Counted from the stretch's first letter, positions 1 through 11,551 are shown. The stretch is DNA of 64,000 nucleotides from Ridgeia piscesae (GCA_025642075.2 JAODUO010000529.1:348501-412500), one strand, 5' to 3'. Made by a program: numbers and translations. Notes: generated by a model not told the origin, from the sequence alone.

Positions 1-1371
1 ATCGCCACAACACCAAGGTGAGTTCTTAGTTGTACAAATCATTCCTGCTGCTCATCGTGTTCTGTGTTCCACACACTATCACCCGTACATTACGCAGTAG
101 TTCCTACTTGTTCTGTTGTCATGTTCCCTCAGAGGGGAGAGTCGTCGCTACTTTTCCTAGTCCCTCATGTCTTCCTCCCCCAACTCCAGGTCTTTCTTTA
201 CACTGTCCTTCCATCTTTGTGTTGGTCTTCCTCTTGTTCTCTTCCCAGGGACTGGCAGTTCTGCCACTTTCCTCTTCCTCTGCTCTCAAACCAGTGAATC
301 TGGGCATCTCTAATTACTCGGTATGCAGTGGTAATTAATCTATACACAGTAACATTTCTTTGCTCAAATCATCATTTAATACATAGTTTTGGTTATTCAG
401 TAAATAATTGCTCAACACTGAAGACGCCATTTCACAATACAACAAAGTATTGAGAAATGATGTACAGTGGATTGGAGACATGGATAATTGCACAAGAAAC
501 ACTAAAAAGAACACATTGCATTAACAGCGAATGCCTGACTGCAGAATTCTACACCTGAAACGGTGAGACAATATACCAAGTAGAAGAACATGGCAATGGA
601 CCAAATATTACCAGTGGAAAATAAAATAAAAAGAGAGTATGGAGGTGTTTGAGAAACAAACTTCATCTGACTAGCAGTCACATGGAAGAGACAACGAGGA
701 AGGCCAATGAACGTCTAACAGGGAGACGCTGAAAGCAAAAGAAGGCTCATGGGATACATCTGGGTAGAAACAAAGTACAGGTGATTATGCACACAGCATG
801 TGGGACAAAGTACAGGTGATTATGTACACAGCAAGTGGGACAAAGTACAGGTGATTCTGCACACAGCAAGTGGGTCAAAGTACAGGTGATTCTGTATGCA
901 GCAAGTTTTACAAAGTACAGGTGATTCCGCATACACCAAATGGGACAAAGTACAAGTGATTCTGTGATTCCGATTTTGGGATAGCTGCTTTCTGTAGCTT
1001 ATCAGAAGAAAAGTATAGCCTCTATTTTTTTATGAAATGTTTAGTGGGTTATGTTTTTTTTACCGGTTATCAGGTTCATGCAAGACATTTCACATACATA
1101 AATTGTTCATAATGTCACATATGCATCCTGTCTGTGCTGTTTATGCATAATTTGCCTTATGAAAAACAGCTCCGTCAACAATATTAGTATAAGTTCGTTT
1201 GGAAACTGTTTTGTGTGTGTGCACGTGTGTGTGTTTGTGTGTATGTGTGTGTGCGTACGTGCATGAGCGCACGTGTGTGTGTCAGGACTGATTCGTGAGG
1301 CTAAAGAAACAAACCATGCTGGACTGCTGATGAATGTTATAACAATAAGGGAATGTTTCTGGTTTTTGCAG
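1..1371 (+). other. Intron or upstream part of the CD164-like gene, no coding exon recognised
   Basis: No open frame here looks like a conserved protein. The stretch ends in a splice acceptor (pyrimidine-rich run then ttttgcag at 1364-1371). It contains a six-copy 35-bp tandem repeat and a GT-rich stretch at 1210-1281. Earlier exons of the gene must lie to the left of the window or be too small to recognise. Confidence 0.5.
766..975. repeat. 35-bp tandem repeat, six copies
   Basis: The word caaagtacaggtgatt starts at 771, 806, 841, 876, 911 and 946, an exact 35-bp period. The last copy is slightly diverged (caaagtacaagtgatt). Between the shared words the units carry variants of an acacagcaagtggga sequence. 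It lies in the presumed intron ahead of the CD164-like terminal exon. Confidence 0.9.
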
Positions 1372-1505
1372 GCCATGGCAGCTGTGGGTTTTCGGCAGGT
1401 TCCTTCTTCGGTGGCATGGCCCTTGCTGGCGGAGTCGCAGTCATCATCTTCTTCGGATGCAAGTTCTACAAGGCTCGCAGCATGCCTTCATACCACCAGT
1501 TCTAA
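1372..1505 (+). CDS. Terminal coding exon of a CD164/endolyn-like sialomucin
   Basis: The exon starts after ttttgcag with two bases of a split codon and encodes 43 residues before TAA at 1503-1505. It reads a short ectodomain remnant (HGSCGFSAGS), a transmembrane segment beginning FFGGMALAGGVAVIIFF, and a short basic tail ending SYHQF. The S-F-x-G-G start of the membrane helix, the K-F-x-K after it and the terminal Y-H-x-[LF] match the C-terminus of the CD164 (endolyn, MUC24) family. In that family the last YXX-hydrophobic residues are a lysosomal/endosomal sorting signal, and YHQF fits this. CD164 proteins are type I sialomucins of endosomes, lysosomes and the cell surface. Only the membrane-tail exon is in the window; the mucin and cysteine-rich parts are upstream. 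The short match makes the family likely, not certain. Confidence 0.75.
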
Positions 1506-2074
1506 GTGAAACACACCCGCCACCAGTCCAACCAGTTCTACGTTTTGGCTTCAGTACACTTCTCTTGCTGTCTACCATCCTGTGTCCATTGTTATGAAGA
1601 AAGTGGAAGACAAAGTGAAGCATTTGTTGAGCCTAACTTTCAGTTTCACTTATGTTTCGTTGTGGCAATGGCAATGACATGTACACATGAGAATGTGTTC
1701 TAGAACCAAAACGTGCTGTTTACCACTGAGTGTTTATTTGTAAACACAGTTCCCGATAATCAACACGTGCTCTTTGTTGTAACATCCAAGTGTGTTATTC
1801 CAATTGGTTGATCCCATGAAGTTCTGGATTAGTTGGAAAACCAAATTTCTTAGTTTGCTATGTAGCCATTCTTACTAAACAAAACATTATAGCTTGCATG
1901 TTGTTAAACAGAAATGTTTAGTTTGACATTTTGCCTTTCTTTTTGGCCCATTCGTCGTCCTTGTAATTGTAAAACCACAATTTGTACTTTACCACATAAT
2001 TGTAAAATAGGAAGTTCTAGTGTGTTATCATGCCATTCGTTTTAAAACATAAATTTGTAGTTGGTTATCTTGCA

Positions 2075-2836
2075 TTTTTTGTAAAACCAAAATTTGTAGT
2101 TTGCCATTTTGCTTTTCGCTGTAAACAAAAATTTGTGGTTTGTCAAATTGCTTTTAATTGTAAAATAAAAACTTGTATTTCAATGGCATCTTGCCAATAC
2201 AGTATATCTGTGATATTATAAATCAGGTGGTGAAATTATTTGTTAATATCCAAATTCTGCTATAATTGGTTATATCCAAGGTTTACTATAGTTGTAAAAA
2301 ATCCAAACTTGTAGTTTGCCAACTTACCTTTAATGACAAACCCAAACTTATAGTTTGGCAAATTGCTTTTAATTGTAAAATAAAAACATGTATTTCAGCA
2401 GTATCTTGCCCATACAATATGTCTATGATATTACAAATCACTTGTGAGTGGTGAAATTATTGGTTATATATATATATATATATAAGAAATTATTTACTAT
2501 TTAATAACATAAAATGGGACCAATTAATTTACTCTGTATGAGTGAGAATTGTTTATAATTTGGTATGTCCAAGGTTGACTAGAGTTGAAAAATGGAAACT
2601 TGTGGCTTGCCACATTGCATTCCTGTTTAGTTCATTAACTTGTGTGAATTGTCATCAAGATAGTGTAGGATGCTGTAGTATAATGATGAGAAATTTGGTC
2701 CCTCAATTAAGAGAGCAGGTTTTTTCAGTTTATGCTTGTGCTGTCTTAAAGTTTTCCATCTTACCTTTACTGGAAAAGGCCAAACTTGTTGTTTGGCAAA
2801 TTGCTTTTTATTGTAAAATCACAACTTGTATTTTAA
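2075..2836 (+). repeat. Diverged repeat modules inside the 3'UTR
   Basis: A module around cttgtagtttgcca, then ttgcttttaattgtaaaat and aaaacttgtattt, recurs near 2092-2200, 2308-2425, 2595-2625 and 2776-2836. The first two copies also share a downstream segment (cttgcca/catac...atgtct...gatatta). It looks like old local duplication within the transcribed region. Confidence 0.6.
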
Positions 2837-3021
2837 TCTATGTGCTGTCTCAAAGTTTTAGAAGCTTTGTTCATTCCACGTTGCCTCAGTTCACTCAGCT
2901 GTGTAAATGAGTACCAGGTGATACAAGATTGAATAGTTTGAAGCAGTGTTTGCATCATGGCTGAATACTTGTCAAAGATTCATCCAGGGAAAGGGTCACG
3001 CCCTTCAAGTGAGAAGTGTAT

Positions 3022-3182
3022 CTTTTTGAGTGTGAATTGTACATCACTTTGATGTCGAAGTGTATATCACTTTGAGGTTGACGTGTATACCACTTTGTGG
3101 GTGATACATATAGCACTTTGAGGTTGAAATATACAACACTTTGTAGTCGAAGTGCATAGCATTTTGAGGTTGGAGTTTATTG
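3022..3182 (+). repeat. 23-bp tandem repeat, six copies
   Basis: The word cactttg (catttg-type in the last copy) recurs at 3045, 3068, 3091, 3114, 3137 and 3160, an exact 23-bp period. Each unit has the form tgtatatcactttgaggttga with substitutions. It lies within the presumed 3'UTR. Confidence 0.9.
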
Positions 3183-3220
3183 CACGTTAGTTGCCTACAC
3201 TCTACATTCAGGAGCTGAGG

Positions 3221-3221
<1 letters not shown>

Positions 3222-3282
<61 letters not shown>
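3222..3282. repeat. (AT)n microsatellite
   Basis: About 30 uninterrupted AT units. Confidence 0.98.
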
Positions 3283-3286
<4 letters not shown>

Positions 3287-5060
3287 TTTGTATTTGTGCA
3301 ATTCAAAGGTTTTTGTAGTATTATTAAAAGAACGTTGACTAAACTACGAACTTGGAACAGCCAGCCTCAATTTAAAGGGAGTCTTTCTGTTTATGTTTTG
3401 TCAAAAATCATGTTTCCTGTATAAATGTGGTCTTTTACTACATACTGACTTTCCAGATGTGTTTTAGTGAACTGTTTCTGGTTGAAATGTTAGCATTTCT
3501 GTAGGAACCGGTTTCTTTGCATAATAATGGGAAGTTGTAATGTTGCAGTTTTTGGTAAACATTGAACTATTGAATTCAAATTGTTCTGCCTATGTAAAAC
3601 TAATTTGGGCAGTCAGTGTGTTAAAGTATGTCACACTGCATATGGTGCAGCATGATTTGTGTTAAACTAATGGAAGAATCACCCGGAGTTGTAACATTAT
3701 ATAAATGTGCACACCATTGGTATACACCACACAAAACTGATATCATTGTAGGTGGAGGGAATGGATGTTTTAATAAGATTGATTACTATTTACATTACAT
3801 ATCACTTGTTGCAGTGTGCTGATTGCACTGACTTGTGGGCCACTAACATCTGCTCTTGACTAGTGATTTGTGAACATGTGGTTTATTTGTCGTTATACTG
3901 TGCTTGTGGAGCTACGCTATTAATTCCTGTAAATAGTCACATGAATTGAAAATACCAGTGCGTTTCAAAGTGGGCTTTGGTGCGATTGACAATGGTGCGT
4001 TGAAGTGGGGGCAGGTCTCTATATCTGTTGTGCCTGCTTTGGTCGTGTGTGTTTTAGAAATAGCGCTACAGGTGAATTCTAATATCTATGGTTTGATGGG
4101 TTGTTGTTGTGTAGTAGCTTTTTGGAATTCTAAGAACTAGACATGATGGTTCAGCATTACACATGATAGGCCTTTTATGCTGTTTAATAATGTCACCGTT
4201 CTATGTATGGAAATGTTGCTTTGTAAGGTTATTGGTGATAAAGGCAAACCACTCGAATGTAAGAGATATGATATACGCCATGCAAGAACAATGCTTTCTA
4301 TATATATATTATATACACAAGTGTATGTGTATATAATCGTATGTATATATGTGCAGATGTGTGTATATAATATATATGTGTGTGTATGTATGTATAAGTT
4401 GGTGCATCACTATAATTGCTGTCATTATTCAGGAGTTTTTTCTTTGGTTTGAGTCGTCTTGGTGTAAGGTGAAATGCTTGTGTCTGTATGTAGGAGTGGT
4501 CAGAGAAATGCTGTTCTAGAAGACACCTTTGCGGGTTACAAGAGTTGGACAATGAAGCATTATTGTTGTATTTAACATGTTACCCAACAGTGCCTTCGTG
4601 GGGATTCTGGAAGGGTTTCCAGGCGTTTTGTATTCGGATTGCAGGTTGTGGGCACGGTAACATTCCACTTTGTTAACGTTATTTTATTTACCAGGGGATA
4701 ACAGTTATAATTGTGATATTGTTAATTTGATACGTTGAAATATTTGTAATAGTGGTATATATAAATTCGCTGGAATCACTGCAAATAATCAAGTTTATAG
4801 TGTTGGTGATTTTGATTTATTTTATAAGAAGATATTCCAAGACTTGGGGGGGTTGTAACCAATAATAAGGAAAACGTGGTAAAAACAGTGTTTTCTGCGG
4901 TGAAATGTTTGCTGCTGCTTGAACTAAATACTAAAAAGCATTCCGCTTGATGAGTGGTTGTGATAGTGAATTGTGCTTCCAAATGTGAATTTATGTATAT
5001 TTTATTCAGAGATCCAGAGTATATATTCCAAAGTATATATTACTACATATATTTCTTATT

Positions 5061-5066
5061 AATAAA
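5061..5066 (+). promoter_or_regulatory. Candidate polyadenylation signal
   Basis: AATAAA is followed 20-40 bases later by a GT-rich stretch (ggtggtgtttttgtttg), the usual arrangement of an animal cleavage/polyadenylation site. It probably ends the CD164-like transcript. Confidence 0.5.
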
Positions 5067-5085
5067 CAGAGTTTGATTTGTTAAT

Positions 5086-5879
5086 GGTGGTGTTTTTGTT
5101 TGCAAAATATACAACTGACATACCATGTAGTGTCCGTGTGCTTTGTTTGCATTGTTTTGCTACACGTCATGTAGAGGGGAGGCAATGCACCTAGTAGATT
5201 GTAACCAGAGCACCACATTTGGCACAATACACAAAATAGTTTGCACAGTTGTAGCTTATGAGCATCCTTAACTGTTGGGAAGGTCTGTCGGAGTTTAAAA
5301 GATCACGACGAGGCCAAAGTTAATTGTTTAACGTATATATATCTGAACAAATAACATTTGTCATATATGCAAAGCTATTTTAGATAACATTATCCTTTCT
5401 ATTGAATAATTTGCATAAGTCCAAAATGGCCGCTCAAACATGTCCATGTATATCGTCTCGTCTTTATTAGGTACATTTCTGCAGAGGGTCAACGCAGAAT
5501 ATTTGACACAGTTCTACGTTAGGACAGTATACATGTTTTGAGCGGGGCTGCCTGCATTTTAATGGTTGTATGTCAAGGTTAGGTCAAAGACAGTTATCGT
5601 ACAAAATAGTGTACAACTATCCTTGGTGAATCAGGTCTCCGCATGTGTCGTATTTTAAATAGGCATTTTAACTTTGCATTTAAAGTGAAATGTCGGCTTG
5701 CAATCATTCTAGTCATGCGTGCATGTTTATTTCGGTAACCATCGATAGCCGTGTAGTTCGTTCGATATGACCATGTGTATAACAGCATTTCATCACATCT
5801 TGTAGTGTGTAAAGAAATTAACAGAACACGGTAGACTAAATCAAACATATTTTATCAGAATAAGAAACTCGCTTTATAA
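5086..5879. other. Intergenic, nothing recognised
   Basis: No conserved reading frame, repeat or RNA gene was seen. Base composition is mixed and open frames are short. Confidence 0.6.
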
Positions 5880-6229
5880 GCACAATACGTCCACCGTTGG
5901 TATCGTTCGCCCACGTCACTTGGCGGTGAAGTCTTACGCCCTGTAGCGTTCTCTTGGCCTCCCCGATACTCAAGTCCGACCGCCGCTTCGGACACAGCTA
6001 TCGATTCAGTCCGACGAGATAAAACCCAAAACAACGGATGGATCGAAGGTGTTCTTGGTCGTGGTCCATCGAAGCGTGAGGTACCTCAAGGGACGACGTC
6101 GAATGGGGCGTGAATAGAGGGGGCGTGGGGAGGGACATTACTAGAAATGACGTTGCATGGGATGTGCGTACATGTGGCGCAGCGAGGTTCTTTCTAAGAA
6201 GAAAGACAGCGACACCTACCCCTGCCAAG
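5880..6229 (+). promoter_or_regulatory. CpG-rich stretch, candidate promoter
   Basis: This segment is clearly richer in CG dinucleotides and in GC than its surroundings (for example around 5900-6000 and 6030-6130). It leads to an ATG with A at -3 and a consensus splice donor shortly after. Around 5920-5975 it also carries one copy of the gttctcttggc motif that is repeated in the 25.6-26.6 kb array. Promoter function is inferred. Confidence 0.25.
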
Positions 6230-6261
6230 ATGCGATTTGGTGGTGGCAGTGCAGCTGTAAG
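6230..6261 (+). CDS. Candidate first coding exon of an unknown gene
   Basis: An ATG at 6230 (context gccaagATG) opens eleven codons (MRFGGGSAAV plus a split Arg codon) up to a perfect donor, AG|GTAAGA, at 6261/6262. The upstream CpG-rich sequence supports a transcription start. A possible acceptor follows at about 6479 (tgttttaaacag). The product is not recognised and no downstream exon is confirmed, so this is only a candidate. Confidence 0.2.
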
Positions 6262-6262
6262 G

Positions 6263-7440
6263 TAAGAAACAATGTTGTTCAACAACAATGTTGTTCAACA
6301 TTGTAAGTGTACTCCTCAAATACATACGTGAGTGCACGCATTTGTGTGTGCCGATATGCAAATGCGTCGCAGTTCAATACAAAAGATGCAACTACGTCTG
6401 TTACGAATGTTTTACTTTAAACATTGTTATCGTGTTTTATATCGTGAGCACCGATATCGGACTTGACTGTTTTAAACAGGTTGGCTTCTCTTTGGTGCAG
6501 CAAGTATTGCTTTCTTGGCCAAAACAACATCTCTCCCAACAAATCTGCGAGTGCCTATTTTTACAAACAAAATATAATAACTGTAGGATAACTGGGTTAC
6601 CGTTATTCATGTTACATTCCATTTGACCGCTGTTACATCGAATGCTTTATTTTAGTAATTTTGTATGATCACTAACTATGGTTAACCACGCAATTATGAC
6701 GGTGACACATAATGTCTCTCACATTTAACACCTCGACTCAAGACAGTGGTTTGCTATCAGTAGTAATAAGCAGTACCGGGTCATTCACAGACACAGATGT
6801 GAACATAAAACTTACCACAACGGATGGCGCCATGTGCTGGATTAGTGACTGTTTATGAAAAGGTGTTTTTTTAAGGCACATTCATTATTTTTAGAAAAGT
6901 GCCTAAAACACAAATTTGCTACTCCCCATTTTGCATTCGCGCAAAAGACACAAATACGACGTTAACTTACGTCCCCTGAAGGGTTTGTAAATATTGCTAC
7001 GGTTGTTTTGACTGCATTGCATACCAGGAATGCTGTGATGACTTTAGCCGAGGAGCCCACTTTACCCGCCCTTCCCCTAAGTATTATTCCGTACATTGGA
7101 GTAATAATGATGTATCGCAAATACATTGTAAATATACATTATACCATGTAACAACTGGAATGACACAACAAGCTTATGTTCCTTATTCATATATATTCAT
7201 ATTGTGAAAAATCATAATTAGTGAACAAAGAAAAACAAAACTATAATAATATTATAATAAGTAAATAAAAAAACAGTGCATTACGAGTGTAACACAAAAC
7301 GAACATACATGTACATGATCGATGTACTTTCGCTAATACCAGATTTCTTTTATAAATAGATGTGCAATACATTAATTAACAAAGCACCACGGTATGGCAA
7401 TAAATTCAAAACAGAAACAAGGCATAATTTATGTCAGTGG
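6263..7440. other. Non-coding, small palindromic repeat only
   Basis: At 6270-6305 the word aacaatgttgttcaac is directly repeated and forms a near-perfect palindrome. Otherwise only short random open frames are visible and nothing is recognised. Confidence 0.5.
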
Positions 7441-7647
7441 TTATTGGTTATGCAGACGCACACATTTGACTTTTTGTTTAAAGATATGCAAAGTGGTACA
7501 ATATTGTAGAGAGTTATTCAACGTAAGAGTGTTCCAAATGTTTGGTCCGGCATAGGCCAAAGATAATTGCCTGCAATTCGTTGTGCAAAACTGTATTTTA
7601 TACGCTAGTTTATGTCTTGTGCTGTATTTATGTGTCATGGTTGACAA
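7441..7647 (-). pseudogene. LINE reverse transcriptase C-terminal fragment
   Basis: The minus-strand frame reads like the tail of CR1/jockey-type LINE proteins: a basic STRHKLAYK stretch, then SLAYAGPNIWNTL and a final FKQKVK segment. These match the usual Y-A-G-P-x-x-W-N-x-L and FKxKLK ending. No upstream RT core of the same frame is attached, so it is a truncated remnant. Confidence 0.55.
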
Positions 7648-8290
7648 AAAAATATGTCATTAAATAAGGTAGGTAGCATACACTTATTACGTGTTTACGT
7701 GATAGATATTCATTAGCTGCAATGACGTAAATAAAGGCTCTGTATGATCAAAAAATCCAACATGACTAATTATGCGCAAAAATCGTTGGCAATATATCCG
7801 TTTTATCTAGACTTTCGAGCTCCTTCCTCAAACATTATTACACTAAGTAAATATGTGGGTAGACAAACATATAATAATTTTATATCGTCTTACTAATATT
7901 ATCAGTTAGCACTGAAATAGCTATTCCCAAATCCAAATTGGAAATTAGACAGTTATATACGAATACGAATACATTTAATTGGTACATACATTAGCACATC
8001 TAAGTAGCCTATAAAAGATCAAATATGTAAAAAATGAATAGATAAAAATAAATAAGGTTATAAGTTAGATAAATGTAAAATTGTAGAAAAACATACACAA
8101 TAATTAGCAATATACAGGATGTGATTGTATAATAAATATGCAATTAATTCATGTAAATAAACACCGTTTGAAAAGTAAGTTATATAAACAACTTACTGAC
8201 TTAAAAATATATATAATAATAAAATAATAATAAAGTTATATGCGAGACATGATGACTATCTTACAGATTTAATGTGTACAACGAGTTGGC
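7648..8290. other. AT-rich spacer between LINE fragments
   Basis: AT-rich, with many short ataat/aataa runs (for example 8210-8235). No coding or structural feature was recognised. Confidence 0.5.
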
Positions 8291-8753
8291 CTAGCTAATC
8301 CACATTGGGCCATTGACTATTTCAAAGCAATTGTACATAACCATAATGAAGTCATTATTTATGTAAAAAATGCGTTTTTTTAAACCATAAATGTTCTTAC
8401 GCAATAGGGCGTCAAATGTATCAATAGCACTATTAGCAAACATGCATCTCGCGCTGTCCCGTCGGTTATATCCCAAAATCTGTCTATGCGTATTGTTGTA
8501 GGCAACTTTAGCTTTTAAATAAGAGCCCTTATTGAAGTTAACCCATAATTGGCAACAATAAGTTGTACAGCAATATTCATGAAACAGACGTAGTTTAACA
8601 CCCACGGAACAGTGGTGAAATTTTCTGATAATGCTATTAGACCTAGCATAAAAATTACGAAGATGTCTCAAAATATCTCCGTCATCTTTCAGGTCATTGC
8701 ATATTATCACACCTAAATATTTTGCTTCTTTGACATATGCAAGCTTGTTAATG

Positions 8754-8834
<81 letters not shown>

Positions 8835-8905
8835 GGACATTTCAGTATCGGCATGTTGCGCAGATAACGACCAAGTTGGGATTTATGCATAGATTTGCAA
8901 AACAA
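8291..8905 (-). mobile_element. Truncated LINE, C-terminal half of reverse transcriptase
   Basis: An intact minus-strand frame of about 200 codons contains [18 protein letters not shown], the segment that follows the YxDD palm motif in LINE reverse transcriptases. After it come the connection and thumb-like region ([20 protein letters not shown]) typical of LINEs in marine invertebrates. An (AT)n array of roughly 76 bp sits inside the frame as an IY repeat where the palm-to-thumb linker should be. The 5' part including the catalytic YxDD is missing, so this is a dead fragment. Confidence 0.8.
8757..8832. repeat. (AT)n microsatellite inside a LINE frame
   Basis: About 38 AT units, embedded in the minus-strand LINE reading frame without breaking it. 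Confidence 0.95.
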
Positions 8906-9095
8906 AAGTAGCCGAATTCACAACAAATAAGTCATCACTAGATGGTTGAAGCTGGATAGGTTTTCTTACCTGACTGTAATTAGGTTTATATGCAATGACT
9001 GTAATTAGGATTATATGTTGGTTGCACAGCATGAGTAAAACGAGATCGAATGAAAACCCTAGCTAAGCAATGTTGAAGACGGTGTAAATTTATAA

Positions 9096-9130
9096 CAGTG
9101 GCGTAACCAGAGGGGGCAGAGGGGCCACAA
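9096..9130 (+). mobile_element. hAT-like terminal inverted repeat, left end candidate
   Basis: CAGTGGCGTAACCAGAGGGG resembles the CAGTGGCG ends of hAT-type DNA transposons. The complementary end, ctggctacgccactg, occurs at 16869-16883. The eight bases outside the two ends (ATTTATAA and TTTTCTAA) agree at six positions. Whether they belonged to one element is uncertain. Confidence 0.35.
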
Positions 9131-9199
9131 TGTAAAAACCCACCCGCTTAATATTTAATGGTGTATACAATTGATATAGCGTTATTAGTCTAGAAAATA

Positions 9200-9570
9200 T
9201 TACTTAACACAGAGGCAAAACCAGAGCAAGGCCGAAGCGGACACAAAGCCCCGACGAATTCTAAAGAGGCTTCAATGGAAACCCATCCTGGACCACACCG
9301 ACGGAAAAATTTGTTTGGTCTATCTTGATGACATTGTTGTGTTCTCTCAAAATGACGAGGACCATTTAAAACATCTCCAATTGGTTTTTGACCGCTTACG
9401 ATCCGCTGGTCTAAGATTAAAACCGACTAAGTGTCACATTGGCTTGAAACAAATTAAATTGCTTGGTCACATGGTTAGTGCCGATGGCATTTCTTCTGAT
9501 CCAGAAAAAGTAGACGCAATACGACACCTTCCCACCCTACCAATATTAAACAAGTCCGCTGTTTCTTAGG
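9200..9570 (+). pseudogene. gypsy reverse transcriptase, truncated palm and thumb
   Basis: The frame carries the catalytic VYLDDIVVFS motif at about 9317-9346 and then GLRLKPTKCHIGLKQIKLLG, a hallmark of Ty3/gypsy RT. Upstream bases (9233-9280) still resemble RT but in a different frame. A stop at 9567-9569 and a frame change separate it from the following long frame. The fingers domain is missing. Confidence 0.85.
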
Positions 9571-9571
9571 C

Positions 9572-11551
9572 ATGACAGGTTACTACAGAGATTTAATTCC
9601 ACATTATGCTGACTTAGCTGAGCCTTTGGTGAGCCTTACTAGAAAACATGTACGCTTTCAGTGGAACTCGGAACAGGAAGCCGCGTTTAAGGCACTTAAA
9701 CGAGCTCTTATTTCACGACGAATAATGGCTGCTCCGCGTTTAGATAGACCGTTCAAATTATACACAGACGCAAGTGACGTGGCCGTGGGAGCTATTTTGG
9801 TCCAAGATGATAATCAGGGGGTAGAACGAGTTATACAGTACGTCTCTCATGCGTTAAATCCGGTTCAAAGACGTTGGGCATGTATTGAACGTGAAGCATA
9901 TGCGATCATTTATGCAATTGAGAAATTACGTCCGTACTTATATGGCGCTCAATTTACTATATTTTGCGATCATAAGCCTCTGAAATATCTTTTCACTAAG
10001 CAAATGGCTAATACACGTATACAACGTTGGAGTGTACTTCTTTCTGAATTCGGAGCTAAAATTTGCTATCACAAAGGAAAACTAAACGTGCGCGCTGATT
10101 TCCTGTCAAGAATGCCTGTATCGGCTGCTAAAACAGAGTATGTTGGCATAATAGATTCTAATGATTGGATTTCGCCTGAGGCTTTCCCGGAACAACGCAT
10201 GCAGGAGGTACTACCGTTAATTTATGATGGCATTAATTTAAACACGATAAAAACGGCTCAGGAAAAGGAATTTTCCCGAGAGCGTAGGCTCGCTGTAGAC
10301 GGCGATTCAGACTTTACCTTGATTAAAGGTGTCTTATATAGTATCGCAAGACCTAATCCATTGTCAGCCACATATCCGCGGCTAATGTTACCAAAGGTGT
10401 ATCGCTCTAATGTTATTATCTGGGCGCATAAAGTGGTTGGCCATATGTCCATTATGAAAACTTTTCATCGCGTACTAGAGGCGTATGTCTGGCCAGGCAT
10501 GAGACGAGACATTAAAGATGTTATTAAGATATGCCCTATTTGCCAGCTCTATACACAACACCGGGACAGGGTTCCCTCTGGAAGTATGGAAATTCCTAAC
10601 TCTCCTATGGCTATTGTGAGTGCCGACCTGAGCGGCCCATATATTTGTTCCACGAATGGTAATCGTTATATATTAACAATAATCTGTCACCTTACAGGTT
10701 GGGTGGAAGCGATACCTATCAAAGATAAGACTAATGCTAGTGTGTGGTCGGCGTTTGCAACTCATTTCTTTCCTGTTCATTCATTTCCGCAAATTTTGAT
10801 AACTGATAATGGCCTTGAATTCTGTGCGCAGGCATGGGAAACATATCTTCAAGATTTGGGTATTGAACATCGTCGTACTCCTCCATACCGACCAAATACC
10901 TATGCAATTAATGAGAGATCACACAGGACGATAAAAAATATGATCTCTAAACTTTGTTCTAACAGAACAACCGATTGGGAAAATAAATTGCCGGATGTTT
11001 TATTGGCGCATCGAATTAGTGTCAGTTCTACATCAAATTTCTCTCCATTCTATTTGTTATATGGCCGTCGACCACGTATGCCACTTACTAAATTACTGTC
11101 CACCCGTCATAGCCATTATTTTGGGAATCGCTTAGATGAGCTTGCATCGGCTCTCAAACAAGCCAGGGTAAATACAGCCCATAATCGTACGCAGGTCAGG
11201 GAACGTATACAGACACGCGCGACCGCTAAAGAGGTAAAAATAGGCGACTCCGTAGTTGTGTTGGCCGCCGAGCCTCTAACATTCACAAGCCGCTGGGACC
11301 CGCAATACGAGGTATTTCGTATTCGGGGTAGCACCTTGTGGGTTAAGCATCAAACGACCGGTAAGACTAAAATAATCCACAGGGACCGCTGTAGAATTGT
11401 CGATCCTAATATTTGCTGGGACGAGTATCCCGCCCACAGGCACAGCACATTTCGCCGCCCACAAATCGGCCAGCGACGCTTGACCCACATACAGCAGTCG
11501 CTGCGCCGCCGAGCACCAGTTCAACTCAGGACGATTCGGTTCCACCGATAG
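9572..11551 (+). CDS. gypsy pol: RT thumb, RNase H and integrase
   Basis: This is a 659-codon open frame. Residues 1-70 are the RT connection (MTGYYRDLIPHYADLAEPL). Residues 60-175 are RNase H (YTDASDVAVGAIL, EREAYAIIYAIEKLRPYLYG, CDHKPLKYLF). At about 280-330 lies the HHCC integrase finger (HKVVGHM ... CPICQLY). The DDE core follows: ADLSGPY, ITDNGLEF and NERSHRTIKNM give D, D and E, although the usual G-N-G before the last motif reads Y-A-I-N. A C-terminal domain with WDPQYEVFRI and IHRDRCR ends the protein. It is intact apart from the missing RT start, so it would not be a functional polyprotein. Confidence 0.9.
   Translation: MTGYYRDLIPHYADLAEPLVSLTRKHVRFQWNSEQEAAFKALKRALISRRIMAAPRLDRPFKLYTDASDVAVGAILVQDDNQGVERVIQYVSHALNPVQRRWACIEREAYAIIYAIEKLRPYLYGAQFTIFCDHKPLKYLFTKQMANTRIQRWSVLLSEFGAKICYHKGKLNVRADFLSRMPVSAAKTEYVGIIDSNDWISPEAFPEQRMQEVLPLIYDGINLNTIKTAQEKEFSRERRLAVDGDSDFTLIKGVLYSIARPNPLSATYPRLMLPKVYRSNVIIWAHKVVGHMSIMKTFHRVLEAYVWPGMRRDIKDVIKICPICQLYTQHRDRVPSGSMEIPNSPMAIVSADLSGPYICSTNGNRYILTIICHLTGWVEAIPIKDKTNASVWSAFATHFFPVHSFPQILITDNGLEFCAQAWETYLQDLGIEHRRTPPYRPNTYAINERSHRTIKNMISKLCSNRTTDWENKLPDVLLAHRISVSSTSNFSPFYLLYGRRPRMPLTKLLSTRHSHYFGNRLDELASALKQARVNTAHNRTQVRERIQTRATAKEVKIGDSVVVLAAEPLTFTSRWDPQYEVFRIRGSTLWVKHQTTGKTKIIHRDRCRIVDPNICWDEYPAHRHSTFRRPQIGQRRLTHIQQSLRRRAPVQLRTIRFHR

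Larger units (their letters stand above)
1506..5085 (+). other. Long 3' untranslated region of the CD164-like gene
   Basis: From the stop codon to the AATAAA at 5061 there is no further coding signal. The sequence is T-rich and TTTG-rich on the plus strand and contains reiterated modules, a 23-bp minisatellite and an (AT)n run. A 3'UTR of this length is inferred from the absence of a closer convincing polyadenylation context and is not proven. Confidence 0.45.

Noticed and set aside
30..338. 102-codon frame at the left edge
   Set aside because: Composition of a CT-rich stretch; overlapping frames on both strands are equally open and none resembles a known protein.
766..975. CRISPR-like array
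   Set aside because: Repeats are contiguous 35-bp units without unique spacers in a eukaryotic genome.
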